From JAYPWI01 sp038135065 (GTDB lineage: Bacteria; Actinomycetota; Acidimicrobiia; Acidimicrobiales; Poriferisodalaceae), in the NCBI GenBank assembly GCA_038135065.1, contig JAYPWI010000015.1, forward strand, positions 1 through 64,000: a DNA stretch of 64,000 nucleotides. The letters run 5' to 3'. This document shows, piece after piece, positions 18,506 through 29,243 of the stretch (position 1 is the first letter of the stretch; each line of letters begins with the position of its first letter). Position numbers and translations under genes: made by a program. Below the pieces are notes generated by a model. That model searched no databases. It worked only from the letters and a program-made list of their open reading frames with translations, and was not told where the DNA came from.

Positions 18506-19420
18506 TCAAGCGTCCAAGCAAGCCCGCGCGAAGGCAGCGGTCTCGCTGACCGTCTGGGCTCCCTTCGCCACGAGCGGCCCGAGCTGGAAGAAGATGTGCA
18601 CCACACCGTCTACGTCGCGGTGGGTGACGTCGACCCCGGCGGCCGCCAACTGGGCGGCGTAAGCCCGACCCTGGTCACCGATTGGGTCGTACTCGGCGGT
18701 GACGACGAGGGTGGGGGGCAGGCCGGAGTGATCCGGTGCATAGGCAGGCGATGCACGCCAGTCGGCCGGATCGGCTGCGTAGGAGTCCATGAACCAGTCC
18801 ATGGTCGGGCGTTCAAGCACGTAACCCGAACCGAACCGGGTCATCGACGGACTGTCATCGTCGATCTTGACGCCCGGATAGATCAGCAGTTGGCCAGCTA
18901 CGACGATTCCGGCGTCACGAGCCATCAATGTCGTGACGGTTGCCAGGTTGCCTCCGGCAGAGTCGCCACACACCACCAGACCCGAGCCCTCACCGCCCAA
19001 CTCGGTGCGTCGGGCATCAGCGTGGACCAGGGCTGCCCATGCGTCCTCGACCCCGGCGGGGAATGGGTGCTCGGGCGCAAGCCGATAGTCCACGGCGAGT
19101 ACGGCGCAACCGGCCTCGGTGGCCAGTTGGCGGCACACCTGGTCGTGGGTGTCGAGGTCGCCGATGCAATATCCGCCGCCGTGGAAGAACAGCATGAGTC
19201 CGCTGGCTCCCCGGTTGCGGTACAGGCGCACGGGAATGGGTCCGGCGGGTCCGTCGATGGTGGAGTCCTCCACTTCGTCGAGGTCGGGGCCTCGCCCGGC
19301 GAAGCTGGCTAGAGCCAGATAGCCCTGTCGTCGCTCTGCGACGGTGGGGTCCGGGGGGGCCGACGCAGCGGCGCGGTTGACTGCATCGACGATGGCCTGC
19401 ATGTCCTGATCGAGTGCCAT
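18506..19420 (-). CDS. Alpha/beta hydrolase, hormone-sensitive-lipase-type esterase
   Basis: 304 aa. ATG 19420 is chosen because the typical start (MALDQDMQAIVDAVN) begins there; the reading frame stays open further upstream but crosses the intergenic region. Oxyanion motif FFHGGGYCIGD near residue 80, nucleophile GDSAGGN near 155, acid in TAEYDPIGDQG, His in DGVVHIFF: a complete HSL-family triad. It would hydrolyse short acyl esters. Convergent with ahcY, divergent from the comF-like gene. Confidence 0.85.
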   Translation of the reverse strand: MALDQDMQAIVDAVNRAAASAPPDPTVAERRQGYLALASFAGRGPDLDEVEDSTIDGPAGPIPVRLYRNRGASGLMLFFHGGGYCIGDLDTHDQVCRQLATEAGCAVLAVDYRLAPEHPFPAGVEDAWAALVHADARRTELGGEGSGLVVCGDSAGGNLATVTTLMARDAGIVVAGQLLIYPGVKIDDDSPSMTRFGSGYVLERPTMDWFMDSYAADPADWRASPAYAPDHSGLPPTLVVTAEYDPIGDQGRAYAAQLAAAGVDVTHRDVDGVVHIFFQLGPLVAKGAQTVSETAAFARACLDA

Positions 19421-19497
19421 GCACGGAGCATACGGCCCCGGTCCGTTGGGCTTTGCAGTGTGGGGCCGCTGTCCCAGGAGGACCGTAGGTTCCCTGC

Positions 19498-20133
19498 ATG
19501 GGGTGGTTGGGGGTGCTGTTGAACGGGAGTCGGTGTGGGGGCTGCGGCGCGCATGGCTGGTCACCGTGTCCGGCGTGCGTGGCTGGCCTACGCCTTCCGC
19601 CCAGCATCGACGTCGTCGGGGCCGCGACAGCGGAGGCTCTCTGCTCTCATGAGGGAACCGGGCGCCGGCTGGTGCATGCCTTGAAGTTCGCCGACGACCG
19701 ACGCATTGCGCGCTGGTTCGGCCAGTCCTTGGCGCCCACCCTTGGCGAGGCCGGTCCGATCGATGTCGTCACATGGATGCCCACCACCCCCGGGCGTCGG
19801 GCCGCGCGGGGCTACGACCAAGCTGAACGGGTGGCTGTGGCGCTCGGCCGGTCCCTGTCCCTGCCCGTGCGCGCATTGTTGGTTCGGCGCAGCGGAGTGC
19901 AGACCGGTTTCGACCGGTCGTTGCGCATGACCGGGCCGCGATTCGACAGTGTGCAGTTGGTCCGTGGCCGCCGGGTGGTGGTCGTCGACGATGTGGTGAC
20001 CACCGGTGGGACGGCGATTGCGGCAGTGGAGGCCCTTCGTTCGGCTGGCGCGGTCGAGGTCCATGCCAGGTTCTGCTCCGGGACGGCGGCAGCCATCGAG
20101 GGGTTGGTTCACCCAGGGCGCGCCAGCGCGTAA
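19498..20133 (+). CDS. ComF-family phosphoribosyltransferase-like protein
   Basis: 211 aa. N-terminal zinc knuckle C13-x2-C16 ... C24-x2-C27 (GGCGAHGWSPCPAC), then ARGYDQAE and the PRPP-binding loop VVVVDDVVTTGGT. This is the ComF/GntX family, linked to DNA uptake or processing in competent bacteria; its biochemical role in actinobacteria is unsettled. It lies just upstream of hpf and secA, as it does in Mycobacterium (comF-like - hpf - secA1). Confidence 0.82.
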   Translation: MGWLGVLLNGSRCGGCGAHGWSPCPACVAGLRLPPSIDVVGAATAEALCSHEGTGRRLVHALKFADDRRIARWFGQSLAPTLGEAGPIDVVTWMPTTPGRRAARGYDQAERVAVALGRSLSLPVRALLVRRSGVQTGFDRSLRMTGPRFDSVQLVRGRRVVVVDDVVTTGGTAIAAVEALRSAGAVEVHARFCSGTAAAIEGLVHPGRASA

Positions 20134-20181
20134 CATGGGCCTCCCGTGCACTGCGGGGGGGCCACACACCGGAGGTTCCCC

Positions 20182-20757
20182 ATGCAGATCATGATCACCG
20201 GCCGCAAGGTGGAGGTGCCCGACTCGGTTCGGGCCGCCGTGGAGCGGAAGATCGGTTCGCTCGACCGATTCGTCGGCGACCTCGATCGGGCAGAGGTGGT
20301 GTTCAGGGAAGAGAAGAATCCTCGGATCTCCGAGCGGGAGCAGGTAGAGGTCACCCTGCTCGGGCATGGTCATCAGATTCGGGCGAGTGTGGCCGGTGTC
20401 GACCAGCTCCAGGCCGTTGACCTCGCGGTGGACAAGCTCGGCAAGCAATTGCGGAAGCTCAAAACCCGAGTGGCACGCCGTCACCGCCCGAATCTGCATC
20501 GGGAGGAGAGTCACCATCCCCTCACCAGACTCGAGCACGATCTCGATGAGGAGATGTCCGAGGCCGATGACGACACGCCGCGCATCGTCCGCCGCAAGAC
20601 GTTCGATCTCGACCTGATGGTGCCCGATGACGCGTTGGTGAGGATGCAGCTGCTGGACCACTCCTTCTTCCTGTTCGTCAACGCAGACACCGGCAAACCC
20701 AGCGTGGTCTATCTCCGGGACGATGGGGACGCCGGGCTCATCGAGATCGACGCCTGA
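20182..20757 (+). CDS. hpf: Ribosome hibernation-promoting factor, long form
   Basis: 191 aa from ATG 20182, with GGAGG at 20171-20175; the frame is open to 20146 but without a site. Residues 1-~105 are the HPF/RaiA beta-alpha-beta fold (MQIMITGRKVEV, YAAVDLA-like QAVDLAVDKLGKQLRK). Residues ~130-191 are the C-terminal dimerisation domain of long HPF (IVRRKTFDLDLMVPDDA, ...HSFFLFVNADTG, VVYLRDDGDAGLIE). It pairs ribosomes into inactive 100S particles in stationary phase. Sits between comF and secA, an actinobacterial arrangement. Confidence 0.92.
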   Translation: MQIMITGRKVEVPDSVRAAVERKIGSLDRFVGDLDRAEVVFREEKNPRISEREQVEVTLLGHGHQIRASVAGVDQLQAVDLAVDKLGKQLRKLKTRVARRHRPNLHREESHHPLTRLEHDLDEEMSEADDDTPRIVRRKTFDLDLMVPDDALVRMQLLDHSFFLFVNADTGKPSVVYLRDDGDAGLIEIDA

Positions 20758-20806
20758 CCCTGCCGCCGACCCCGGACCTGGCCGACGGCTCGGTAGCCTT
20801 GCACCA

Positions 20807-23503
<2,697 letters not shown>

Positions 23504-23533
23504 CCCGATCCCCAGAAAGCTCCCACCGACTCG

Positions 23534-24646
23534 ATGCGCGATTTCACCGACCTGCTCTCCGACCTCGAACGTAGGGTCCGAGAAGCACACGACTATCTCC
23601 GCATCGATGCAGCGAAAGAGGAGATGACGCAGCTCGAGTCGCGGGCGTCGAGCCCCAACCTCTGGGACGACCAGGAAGAGGCCCGGGCGGTGACCTCGCG
23701 CCTGTCCGACCTGCGGGACGATGTGGATCGTTGGGAGGCGGCCCGGAGCCAGCTCGACGATGTTGCCACCCTGTACGAGCTGGCGTGCGAGGAGGAAGAC
23801 GACTCGCTGGAGGACGAGATCCAGTCGGTGGTCGACGAGCTCGCGGCGCAACTCGACGAGACCGAGCTCGTTGCCCTGTTCAGCGGGGAGCACGACGAGA
23901 ACGACGCAGTGTGTGAGATCCACTCGGGTGCTGGAGGCACGGATGCCTGCGACTGGGCCGAGATGCTGCTGCGTATGTACCTGCGGTGGGCCGAAGGTCG
24001 GGGTTTCGCCGTCGAACTGCAGGAGGCGACCGACGGTGGGGAAGCCGGGGTCAGTTCGGCGACCTTCATGATCAAGGGCCGCTACGCCTTCGGGTTCCTG
24101 CGGGCGGAACGGGGGGTGCACCGCTTGGTGCGCATCTCGCCCTTCGATGCCAACGCCCGGCGGCATACCGCCTTTGCTTCGCTCTCGGTCGTGCCCTTCT
24201 TCGAAGCTGTGTCCAACGAGGTGGAGATCGACGAGAAGGATCTGCGGATCGACACCTACCGGTCGTCGGGGGCCGGGGGCCAGCATGTCAACGTGACCGA
24301 CTCGGCAGTGCGGATCACCCATCTCCCGACGGGCATCGTGGTGGCCTGTCAGAACGAACGCAGCCAGCACCAGAACAAAGACAGGGCGATGCAGATGTTG
24401 GCTGCCAAGCTCGCCGATCGGCAGCGACAAGAGCGTGAAGCGGAGCTCAACGCCCTAGCCGGCGAGCAGCGAGACGTGGCCTGGGGTTCGCAGATCCGTT
24501 CATATGTGCTCCACCCCTACCAGCAGGTGAAGGACCTGCGGTCGGGTTTGGAGTTGGGCAACGTCGACGCAGTGCTCGATGGTGAACTCGATGGCTTGAT
24601 GGAGGCCTTTCTCCGCTGGCAGCGGGCCGGCTCCCCGGCTCGGTAG
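23534..24646 (+). CDS. prfB: Peptide chain release factor 2
   Basis: 370 aa. Recognises UGA and UAA and triggers peptide release. SPF stop-reading motif at residues 202-204 (RF2-specific), catalytic GGQ at 248-250 (SSGAGGQHVN). The frame is open from ATG 23534 to the end with no internal stop, so the autoregulatory +1 frameshift known in E. coli is absent. Followed by ftsEX, the usual actinobacterial neighbour. Because RF2 reads UGA, it would compete with Sec insertion at the AhpD-like gene in this window. Confidence 0.96.
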   Translation: MRDFTDLLSDLERRVREAHDYLRIDAAKEEMTQLESRASSPNLWDDQEEARAVTSRLSDLRDDVDRWEAARSQLDDVATLYELACEEEDDSLEDEIQSVVDELAAQLDETELVALFSGEHDENDAVCEIHSGAGGTDACDWAEMLLRMYLRWAEGRGFAVELQEATDGGEAGVSSATFMIKGRYAFGFLRAERGVHRLVRISPFDANARRHTAFASLSVVPFFEAVSNEVEIDEKDLRIDTYRSSGAGGQHVNVTDSAVRITHLPTGIVVACQNERSQHQNKDRAMQMLAAKLADRQRQEREAELNALAGEQRDVAWGSQIRSYVLHPYQQVKDLRSGLELGNVDAVLDGELDGLMEAFLRWQRAGSPAR

Positions 24647-24785
24647 AGGTGGGGAGCCTGACAGCGGGGCGACGGCACTGTTGCCGATCTCTATCCGACC
24701 TGCCATCGCATCGAGGGTGGCCTGTCGTACCCTTGTCCACGGACCCGGTCTCGGCCGGGCGACCCCCGTCCCCCATCGAGGTTCG

Positions 24786-25463
24786 ATGATTCGACTCGAC
24801 AACGTCACGAAGATCTACAAGGGCGACACCCGCGCAGTCGATGGGGTCAGCCTCGACATCGCGAAGGGGGAGTTCGTCTTCCTGGTCGGTCAGTCGGGTT
24901 CGGGGAAGTCGACCATGTTGCGTCTGCTGACGGCCGAGGAGCAGCCCACGACCGGGGAGATCCACGTTGCCGGCAAGGATCTCGGGCGTCTGAGCAACTG
25001 GAAGGTGCCCTACCTCCGGCGGAATATCGGCTCGGTGTTCCAGGACTTCAAGCTGCTGCCGAACAAGACCGTGTACGAGAACGTGGCCTTTGCTCTCGAG
25101 GTGATCGGCCGACCACGTCATGTGATGAACACACAGGTTCCCGCCATCCTCGAATTGGTCGGGTTGGCGAACAAGCACCGCAACTTTCCCGACGAGTTGT
25201 CCGGTGGTGAGCAACAACGGGTGTGTATCGCTCGGGCATTCGTGAACCGACCTCTGATCCTGTTGGCCGACGAACCGACGGGGAACCTCGACCCCGGCAC
25301 CGCGGAGGACATCATGCGCCTCCTCGAGCGCATCAACCGGACAGGCACCACCGTGGTGATGGCCACCCACGACCAGACCATCGTCGACCGGATGCGCCGC
25401 CGTGTGGTCGCCCTGAATCAGGGCAAGGTGGTTCGCGACGAGCAGCACGGCGCGTACGGGTAG
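24786..25463 (+). CDS. ftsE: Cell division ATP-binding protein FtsE
   Basis: 225 aa from ATG 24786 with GAGG upstream; the frame stays open 35 codons further but that part is not conserved. ABC ATPase with Walker A GQSGSGKST near residue 37, signature LSGGEQQR, Walker B LILLADEPTG. With FtsX it couples ATP hydrolysis to activation of peptidoglycan hydrolases at the septum. ftsX starts 9 bp after its stop, one operon. Confidence 0.95.
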   Translation: MIRLDNVTKIYKGDTRAVDGVSLDIAKGEFVFLVGQSGSGKSTMLRLLTAEEQPTTGEIHVAGKDLGRLSNWKVPYLRRNIGSVFQDFKLLPNKTVYENVAFALEVIGRPRHVMNTQVPAILELVGLANKHRNFPDELSGGEQQRVCIARAFVNRPLILLADEPTGNLDPGTAEDIMRLLERINRTGTTVVMATHDQTIVDRMRRRVVALNQGKVVRDEQHGAYG

Positions 25464-25472
25464 GTCGTCGAG

Positions 25473-26369
25473 ATGTTCGCCCGCCTCGCCTACTTCATCC
25501 GAGAGACGTCGATCAATATTCGACGCAACCTCACCCTGACCGTGTCTGCCGTGTTGGTGGTGGCGGTCGGGGTCATGCTGGTCGGCCTCGGGGTGATGGC
25601 CAGCTACGCAGGTGGCAACGCCCTGGGCCGATGGGAAGGAGGGGTGCAGTTCGAGATCTTCCTGCAGCCCAACATTTCGGGCGACCAGATCGACGCCATT
25701 GGCGCTGAACTACAGAACCACCCCGACATCGACCGGATCGAGTTCTTCTCCCAGGAACAGGCCTACGAACTACTGGCCGAGATGCTGCCCGACGACCCCG
25801 ACCTGGTCGCGGAGGTGTCGCCCCAGACCCTGCCAGCCTCGTACCGGGTCGTCCCACGGGTGGCCGAAGGGGAGCTGATCGAGAGTCTGGCCGCCCAGTT
25901 CCGCCAGCGGCCGGGGGTGTACTCGGTACAGACCGGTCGTGAGCAGGTCGATGCCATCAAGGAGTGGTTCAACTCCTTCCGGTGGATCGTGCTGCTGATG
26001 TCGATCGTGTTGGCCTCGGTCAGCGTGATGTTGATCTTCAACTCCATCCGGGTGGCCATGTTCGCCCGGCGCCGGGAGATCGAGGTGATGAAGCTGGTGG
26101 GCGCAACCAACAGCTTCATCCGTATGCCCTTCATCCTCGAGGGAATGCTGCACGGGTTGCTCGGCGGGATTGTCGGCGCCGCAGCCGCCGGGGTGCTGCG
26201 CGGCCATGTCGAGGACCTGTTCGCCCGGGATGACATCCTGGCCTTCTTCCGGTCGTTCACCGTGACGACGAGCCAGTTCAACACCGCGGCCCTGCTGACC
26301 GTGGCAGCCGGTGTTCTTGTCGGTGCGGTCGGTTCTGCCTTCGCTGCGGGACGGTTCCTCGACGTCTGA
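25473..26369 (+). CDS. ftsX: Cell division permease FtsX
   Basis: 298 aa. TM1 about residues 22-47, an extracellular loop of ~120 residues (FEIFLQPNISGDQIDAI and on), then three C-terminal TM helices with the FtsX/MacB core between (FARRREIEVMKLVGATNSFIRMPF). This four-helix topology and the conserved cytosolic coupling segment fit FtsX. The large loop normally binds a peptidoglycan hydrolase or its activator. Confidence 0.94.
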   Translation: MFARLAYFIRETSINIRRNLTLTVSAVLVVAVGVMLVGLGVMASYAGGNALGRWEGGVQFEIFLQPNISGDQIDAIGAELQNHPDIDRIEFFSQEQAYELLAEMLPDDPDLVAEVSPQTLPASYRVVPRVAEGELIESLAAQFRQRPGVYSVQTGREQVDAIKEWFNSFRWIVLLMSIVLASVSVMLIFNSIRVAMFARRREIEVMKLVGATNSFIRMPFILEGMLHGLLGGIVGAAAAGVLRGHVEDLFARDDILAFFRSFTVTTSQFNTAALLTVAAGVLVGAVGSAFAAGRFLDV

Positions 26370-26378
26370 GGTCCCGGA

Positions 26379-26762
26379 ATGGTCATCGATCTGAACGAGC
26401 CGCCTCGGGTCTTTTGTTACGGCACCCTGCTCCCCGGGCAGGAACGGTGGGTTCACCTCGAGCCCTACGTAACCGACCAGTTTCCCGATCGCGTCGGAGG
26501 CCGTCTGTACGACACCGGTCTGGGCTACCCGGCGGCACGCTTCGACGAGGTGGGCAACATCGTCGGCAGGACCTTCGAACTCGACCGGTCCATGGCAGAC
26601 GAGGCCCTCGATCTTCTGGATGAGATCGAGGGTGCGGTCGAGGGTCTGTACCACCGGGTCAGCCTGGTCACCATGACGGGTGCCCGAGCATTCGCCTACC
26701 AGTACGGGGGTCCCCCGGAGGTTCTGAGGGCCATACGGTCGGGGAGTTGGCTCGACCGCTGA
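26379..26762 (+). CDS. Gamma-glutamylcyclotransferase-like (GGCT/AIG2) protein
   Basis: 127 aa. Substrate loop FCYGTLLPGQERW at residues ~9-21 (YGTL), and LDEIEGAVEGLYHRV near 75-90, whose Glu matches the catalytic acid of the GGCT fold. Members cyclise gamma-glutamyl amines, but many bacterial ones have no proven substrate. Nine bp after ftsX, same strand, possibly read through from ftsEX. Its stop abuts the end of the convergent cadI with no spacer. Confidence 0.75.
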   Translation: MVIDLNEPPRVFCYGTLLPGQERWVHLEPYVTDQFPDRVGGRLYDTGLGYPAARFDEVGNIVGRTFELDRSMADEALDLLDEIEGAVEGLYHRVSLVTMTGARAFAYQYGGPPEVLRAIRSGSWLDR

Positions 26763-27269
26763 TCAGGAGCAGCAGGACGAGTCGGAGCCCGTGCCGGGAA
26801 CCGTCACGGGCTCACCAGCCTCGCAACACGACGGGTCGTCCGAGGCGGCCTCGGGAGCCGGGCAGCACGAAGCTCCGTCGCCGATCACCGTGTTGTGCAG
26901 GGTTTCGCTGTCCCCGTTGCGGACGTACCACTCCCACCGAGTGCCGTCCGGGCCGTCGAGCCAGGTCTCCGTCTTTTCGGCGTAGCAGCACAGGGTGTCT
27001 GCCACCCCGGTGGTGTCGAGGCCCTCGGCCACCAATCGGGCCTCTGCCTCGGACACGTCCTGTCGGGTTGCCACCTCGACCCCGAGGTGGTTGATCGACC
27101 CCGAGGGGCCAGCACCTTCGAACAGCACGAGCTTCAGCGGAGGATCGGCGATGGCGAAGTTGGCGTATCCCGGCCGGACCCGGGCCGGTTCGGTGCCGAA
27201 CATTCGCCGGTAGAACTCGATGGCTTGGTCGAGATCGTCGACATTGAGGGCCAGTTGCAATCGGGACAT
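26763..27269 (-). CDS. cadI: CadI/ArsI-type glyoxalase-fold protein with Cys-Cys-rich tail
   Basis: 168 aa. N-terminus MSRLQLALNVDDLDQAIEFY and YANFAIADPPLKLVL closely match, from memory, mycobacterial CadI, the cadmium-induced relative of the C-As lyase ArsI. Metal ligands: His61 (NHLGVEV) and Glu113 (RWEWY); the first ArsI histidine is Gln5 here, as in CadI. The vicinal Cys94-Cys95 (TLCCYAEKTETW) would hold trivalent arsenicals or Cd. The last 35 residues are a linker with three more Cys-Cys pairs (135-136, 148-149, 166-167). Likely heavy-metal or organoarsenical defence. No arsR-like regulator is adjacent, so regulation is not visible. Confidence 0.82.
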   Translation of the reverse strand: MSRLQLALNVDDLDQAIEFYRRMFGTEPARVRPGYANFAIADPPLKLVLFEGAGPSGSINHLGVEVATRQDVSEAEARLVAEGLDTTGVADTLCCYAEKTETWLDGPDGTRWEWYVRNGDSETLHNTVIGDGASCCPAPEAASDDPSCCEAGEPVTVPGTGSDSSCCS

Positions 27270-27385
27270 CGGCTTCCCTCCCGTAGGAGGCCATGCTACC
27301 TCGCTCGCATCGTCGGCCCCCGGTGCGGTTGCGCGACGCGGAGCGGTGGGCCAGTCTCTGCCCCATCCGCCGACGAGGAGCAGCC

Positions 27386-28294
27386 ATGCCGGGTACCGAC
27401 TTCGAGACCATCCGCTACGAGGTGGAGGGTGGGGTGCTCACCATCACCCTGAACCGGCCCGAACGGCTGAATGCCTTCAATGGCCGCATGCAGCGAGAGA
27501 TGATCTCTGCCCTCGATGCAGCCGACGCCGATGACGCCGTGCGGGCGGTGATCGTCACCGGCGAGGGCCGCGGGTTCTGCGCCGGGGCCGACCTCGAGCG
27601 AGGGGCAGAGACCTTCGACTACGACAACCAGAGCGATGACGCCAAGGCCGAGCGCTTGTCCTCGGAGGGTCGCGACGCCGACGACCTGAGCTGGATGCGG
27701 GACGGGGGTGGGCTCCTCACCCTGCGCATCTTCGAGTTCAACAAGCCGATCATCGCCGCGATCAACGGACCGGCGGTGGGGATCGGGGTCACGATGACCC
27801 TGCCGATGGATGTCCGATTGGCATCGACGGCGGCTCGCATCGGCTTCGTCTTCGCCCGTCGGGGGATCGTGCCCGAGGCGTGTTCGACCTACTTCCTGCC
27901 CCGCCTGGTCGGTATCAGCCAGGCCCTGGAGTGGGCCTACAGCGGGCGGGTGTTCGAAGCCGACGAGGCCCTGGCTGGTGGCCTGGTGCGCAGCCTCCAC
28001 GAACCCGACGAGTTGTTGCCGGCAGCCCGGGCCATCGCTACGGAGATCGCAGAGAACACGTCCGCCATCTCGGTGACCATGATCCGGCACATGATGTGGC
28101 GGATGCTGGGTGCTGATCATCCGATGGAGGCCCACAAGATCGATAGTCGGGGGATCTTCCATCTCGGGCGTGGATCCGATGCCCACGAGGGGGTGGTCTC
28201 CTTCCTCGAGAAGCGGCCGGCCGAGTTCTCCATGAAGGTCAGCGAGGACATGCCCGAGTTCTTCCCCTGGTGGGAGGACCGCCCCTTCGAGTGA
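27386..28294 (+). CDS. Enoyl-CoA hydratase/isomerase (crotonase) family protein
   Basis: 302 aa from ATG 27386, preceded by GAGGAG. Crotonase fold: LTITLNRPERLNAFN at the start, oxyanion-hole segments GEGRGFCAGADL (residues ~60-72) and INGPAVGIGVTMTLP, and GIVPEACSTYFLPRLVG where the catalytic Glu lies. Members hydrate or isomerise enoyl-CoAs in fatty or aromatic acid degradation; the exact substrate is not readable. Convergent with the CDF gene. Confidence 0.85.
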   Translation: MPGTDFETIRYEVEGGVLTITLNRPERLNAFNGRMQREMISALDAADADDAVRAVIVTGEGRGFCAGADLERGAETFDYDNQSDDAKAERLSSEGRDADDLSWMRDGGGLLTLRIFEFNKPIIAAINGPAVGIGVTMTLPMDVRLASTAARIGFVFARRGIVPEACSTYFLPRLVGISQALEWAYSGRVFEADEALAGGLVRSLHEPDELLPAARAIATEIAENTSAISVTMIRHMMWRMLGADHPMEAHKIDSRGIFHLGRGSDAHEGVVSFLEKRPAEFSMKVSEDMPEFFPWWEDRPFE

Positions 28295-28302
28295 TACGCC
28301 GG

Positions 28303-29211
28303 TCAGTGCAACGGTGTATCGCAGGGGTGGCACTCGAGGCTGAGGGTGCTGTGTTCGACCCCGCGATCCTCCAGTAGCCGCTCCAGCTCGCGGCTGACCC
28401 GCTGTGCTTCGTGCAGGGTCGTCCGGTCGACCACGACGTGGGCGGTGAGGGCTGCGGTCTCGGAGTCGAGTGACCACACATGGACGTGGTGGACGTCCTC
28501 CACGTCGGGGTGGGCCGACATGGCCGCGGCCAACTCTGTTGCTGATCCGGGGTGAGGGGCCGCCTCGAGCAGGACCGATGTTGTCCGGGTGAGCAGCCGC
28601 CAGCCCGTCACGAGCACCATGGTTGCCAACAGGAGCGATGCCACGGGGTCGGTCCAGCGCCAGTCGGCGAGGGTCACCGACAGGCCCACCCCGAGCACGA
28701 TGACCGACCCGGCCGCGTCAGCCACCAGGTGGACGACGGCGGCCCTCATGTTCAGGCTCGATCCGCTGTGGCGGCTCAGCATCAGGGCACCGCCCCCGTT
28801 CACGGCCAGTCCCACCACGGCCAGGACGATCACCCCTGGGCCGTCGATGTCGTCGGTGGCCCCCCAGCGACGCACAGCCTCCACGGCAATCCACGACGCC
28901 GATGCCACCAGCAACACTGCGTTGACGAGGGCTCCCAGCACCTCGATGCGCTGCAGGCCGTACGTATAGCGATCCGATCCGCTGCGCCGAGCGGTACGTA
29001 GGGCAAGCCAGGCGACGAACAGGCCGATGACGTCGGTGGCCTGGTGGGCTGCGTCGGCCAGCAAGGCCAGGCTCGAGAACAGGGCACCGCCGACCACCAT
29101 GGCCACGAGCAGGAGACCATTCGCCCCCAACGTGAGCTGCAGGGCGACCCCTCGGCGGTGGTGGTGGTGCGATGAACCCACGACGCCCTCCTGTGGAACC
29201 TCGAGAACCAT
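28303..29211 (-). CDS. Cation diffusion facilitator (CzcD/ZnT-like metal exporter)
   Basis: 302 aa from ATG 29211. His-rich N-terminus (SSHHHHRRG), six TM helices from ~residue 25 to 210, with the metal-site helices ALLADAAHQATDVIG (D-x3-D) and VVHLVADAAGSVIVL, and a cytosolic ferredoxin-like C-terminal domain (HPDVEDVHHVHVWSL, ...VDRTTLHEAQRV). H-x3-D type sites point to Zn(II)/Co(II)/Cd(II) export by proton antiport. It ends in CDTPLH. About 1 kb from cadI, so the two may both serve metal defence (inference). Confidence 0.88.
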   Translation of the reverse strand: MVLEVPQEGVVGSSHHHHRRGVALQLTLGANGLLLVAMVVGGALFSSLALLADAAHQATDVIGLFVAWLALRTARRSGSDRYTYGLQRIEVLGALVNAVLLVASASWIAVEAVRRWGATDDIDGPGVIVLAVVGLAVNGGGALMLSRHSGSSLNMRAAVVHLVADAAGSVIVLGVGLSVTLADWRWTDPVASLLLATMVLVTGWRLLTRTTSVLLEAAPHPGSATELAAAMSAHPDVEDVHHVHVWSLDSETAALTAHVVVDRTTLHEAQRVSRELERLLEDRGVEHSTLSLECHPCDTPLH

Positions 29212-29243
29212 TGTGCCGTTTCGGCCAGGAGATCGAGGGTTCC

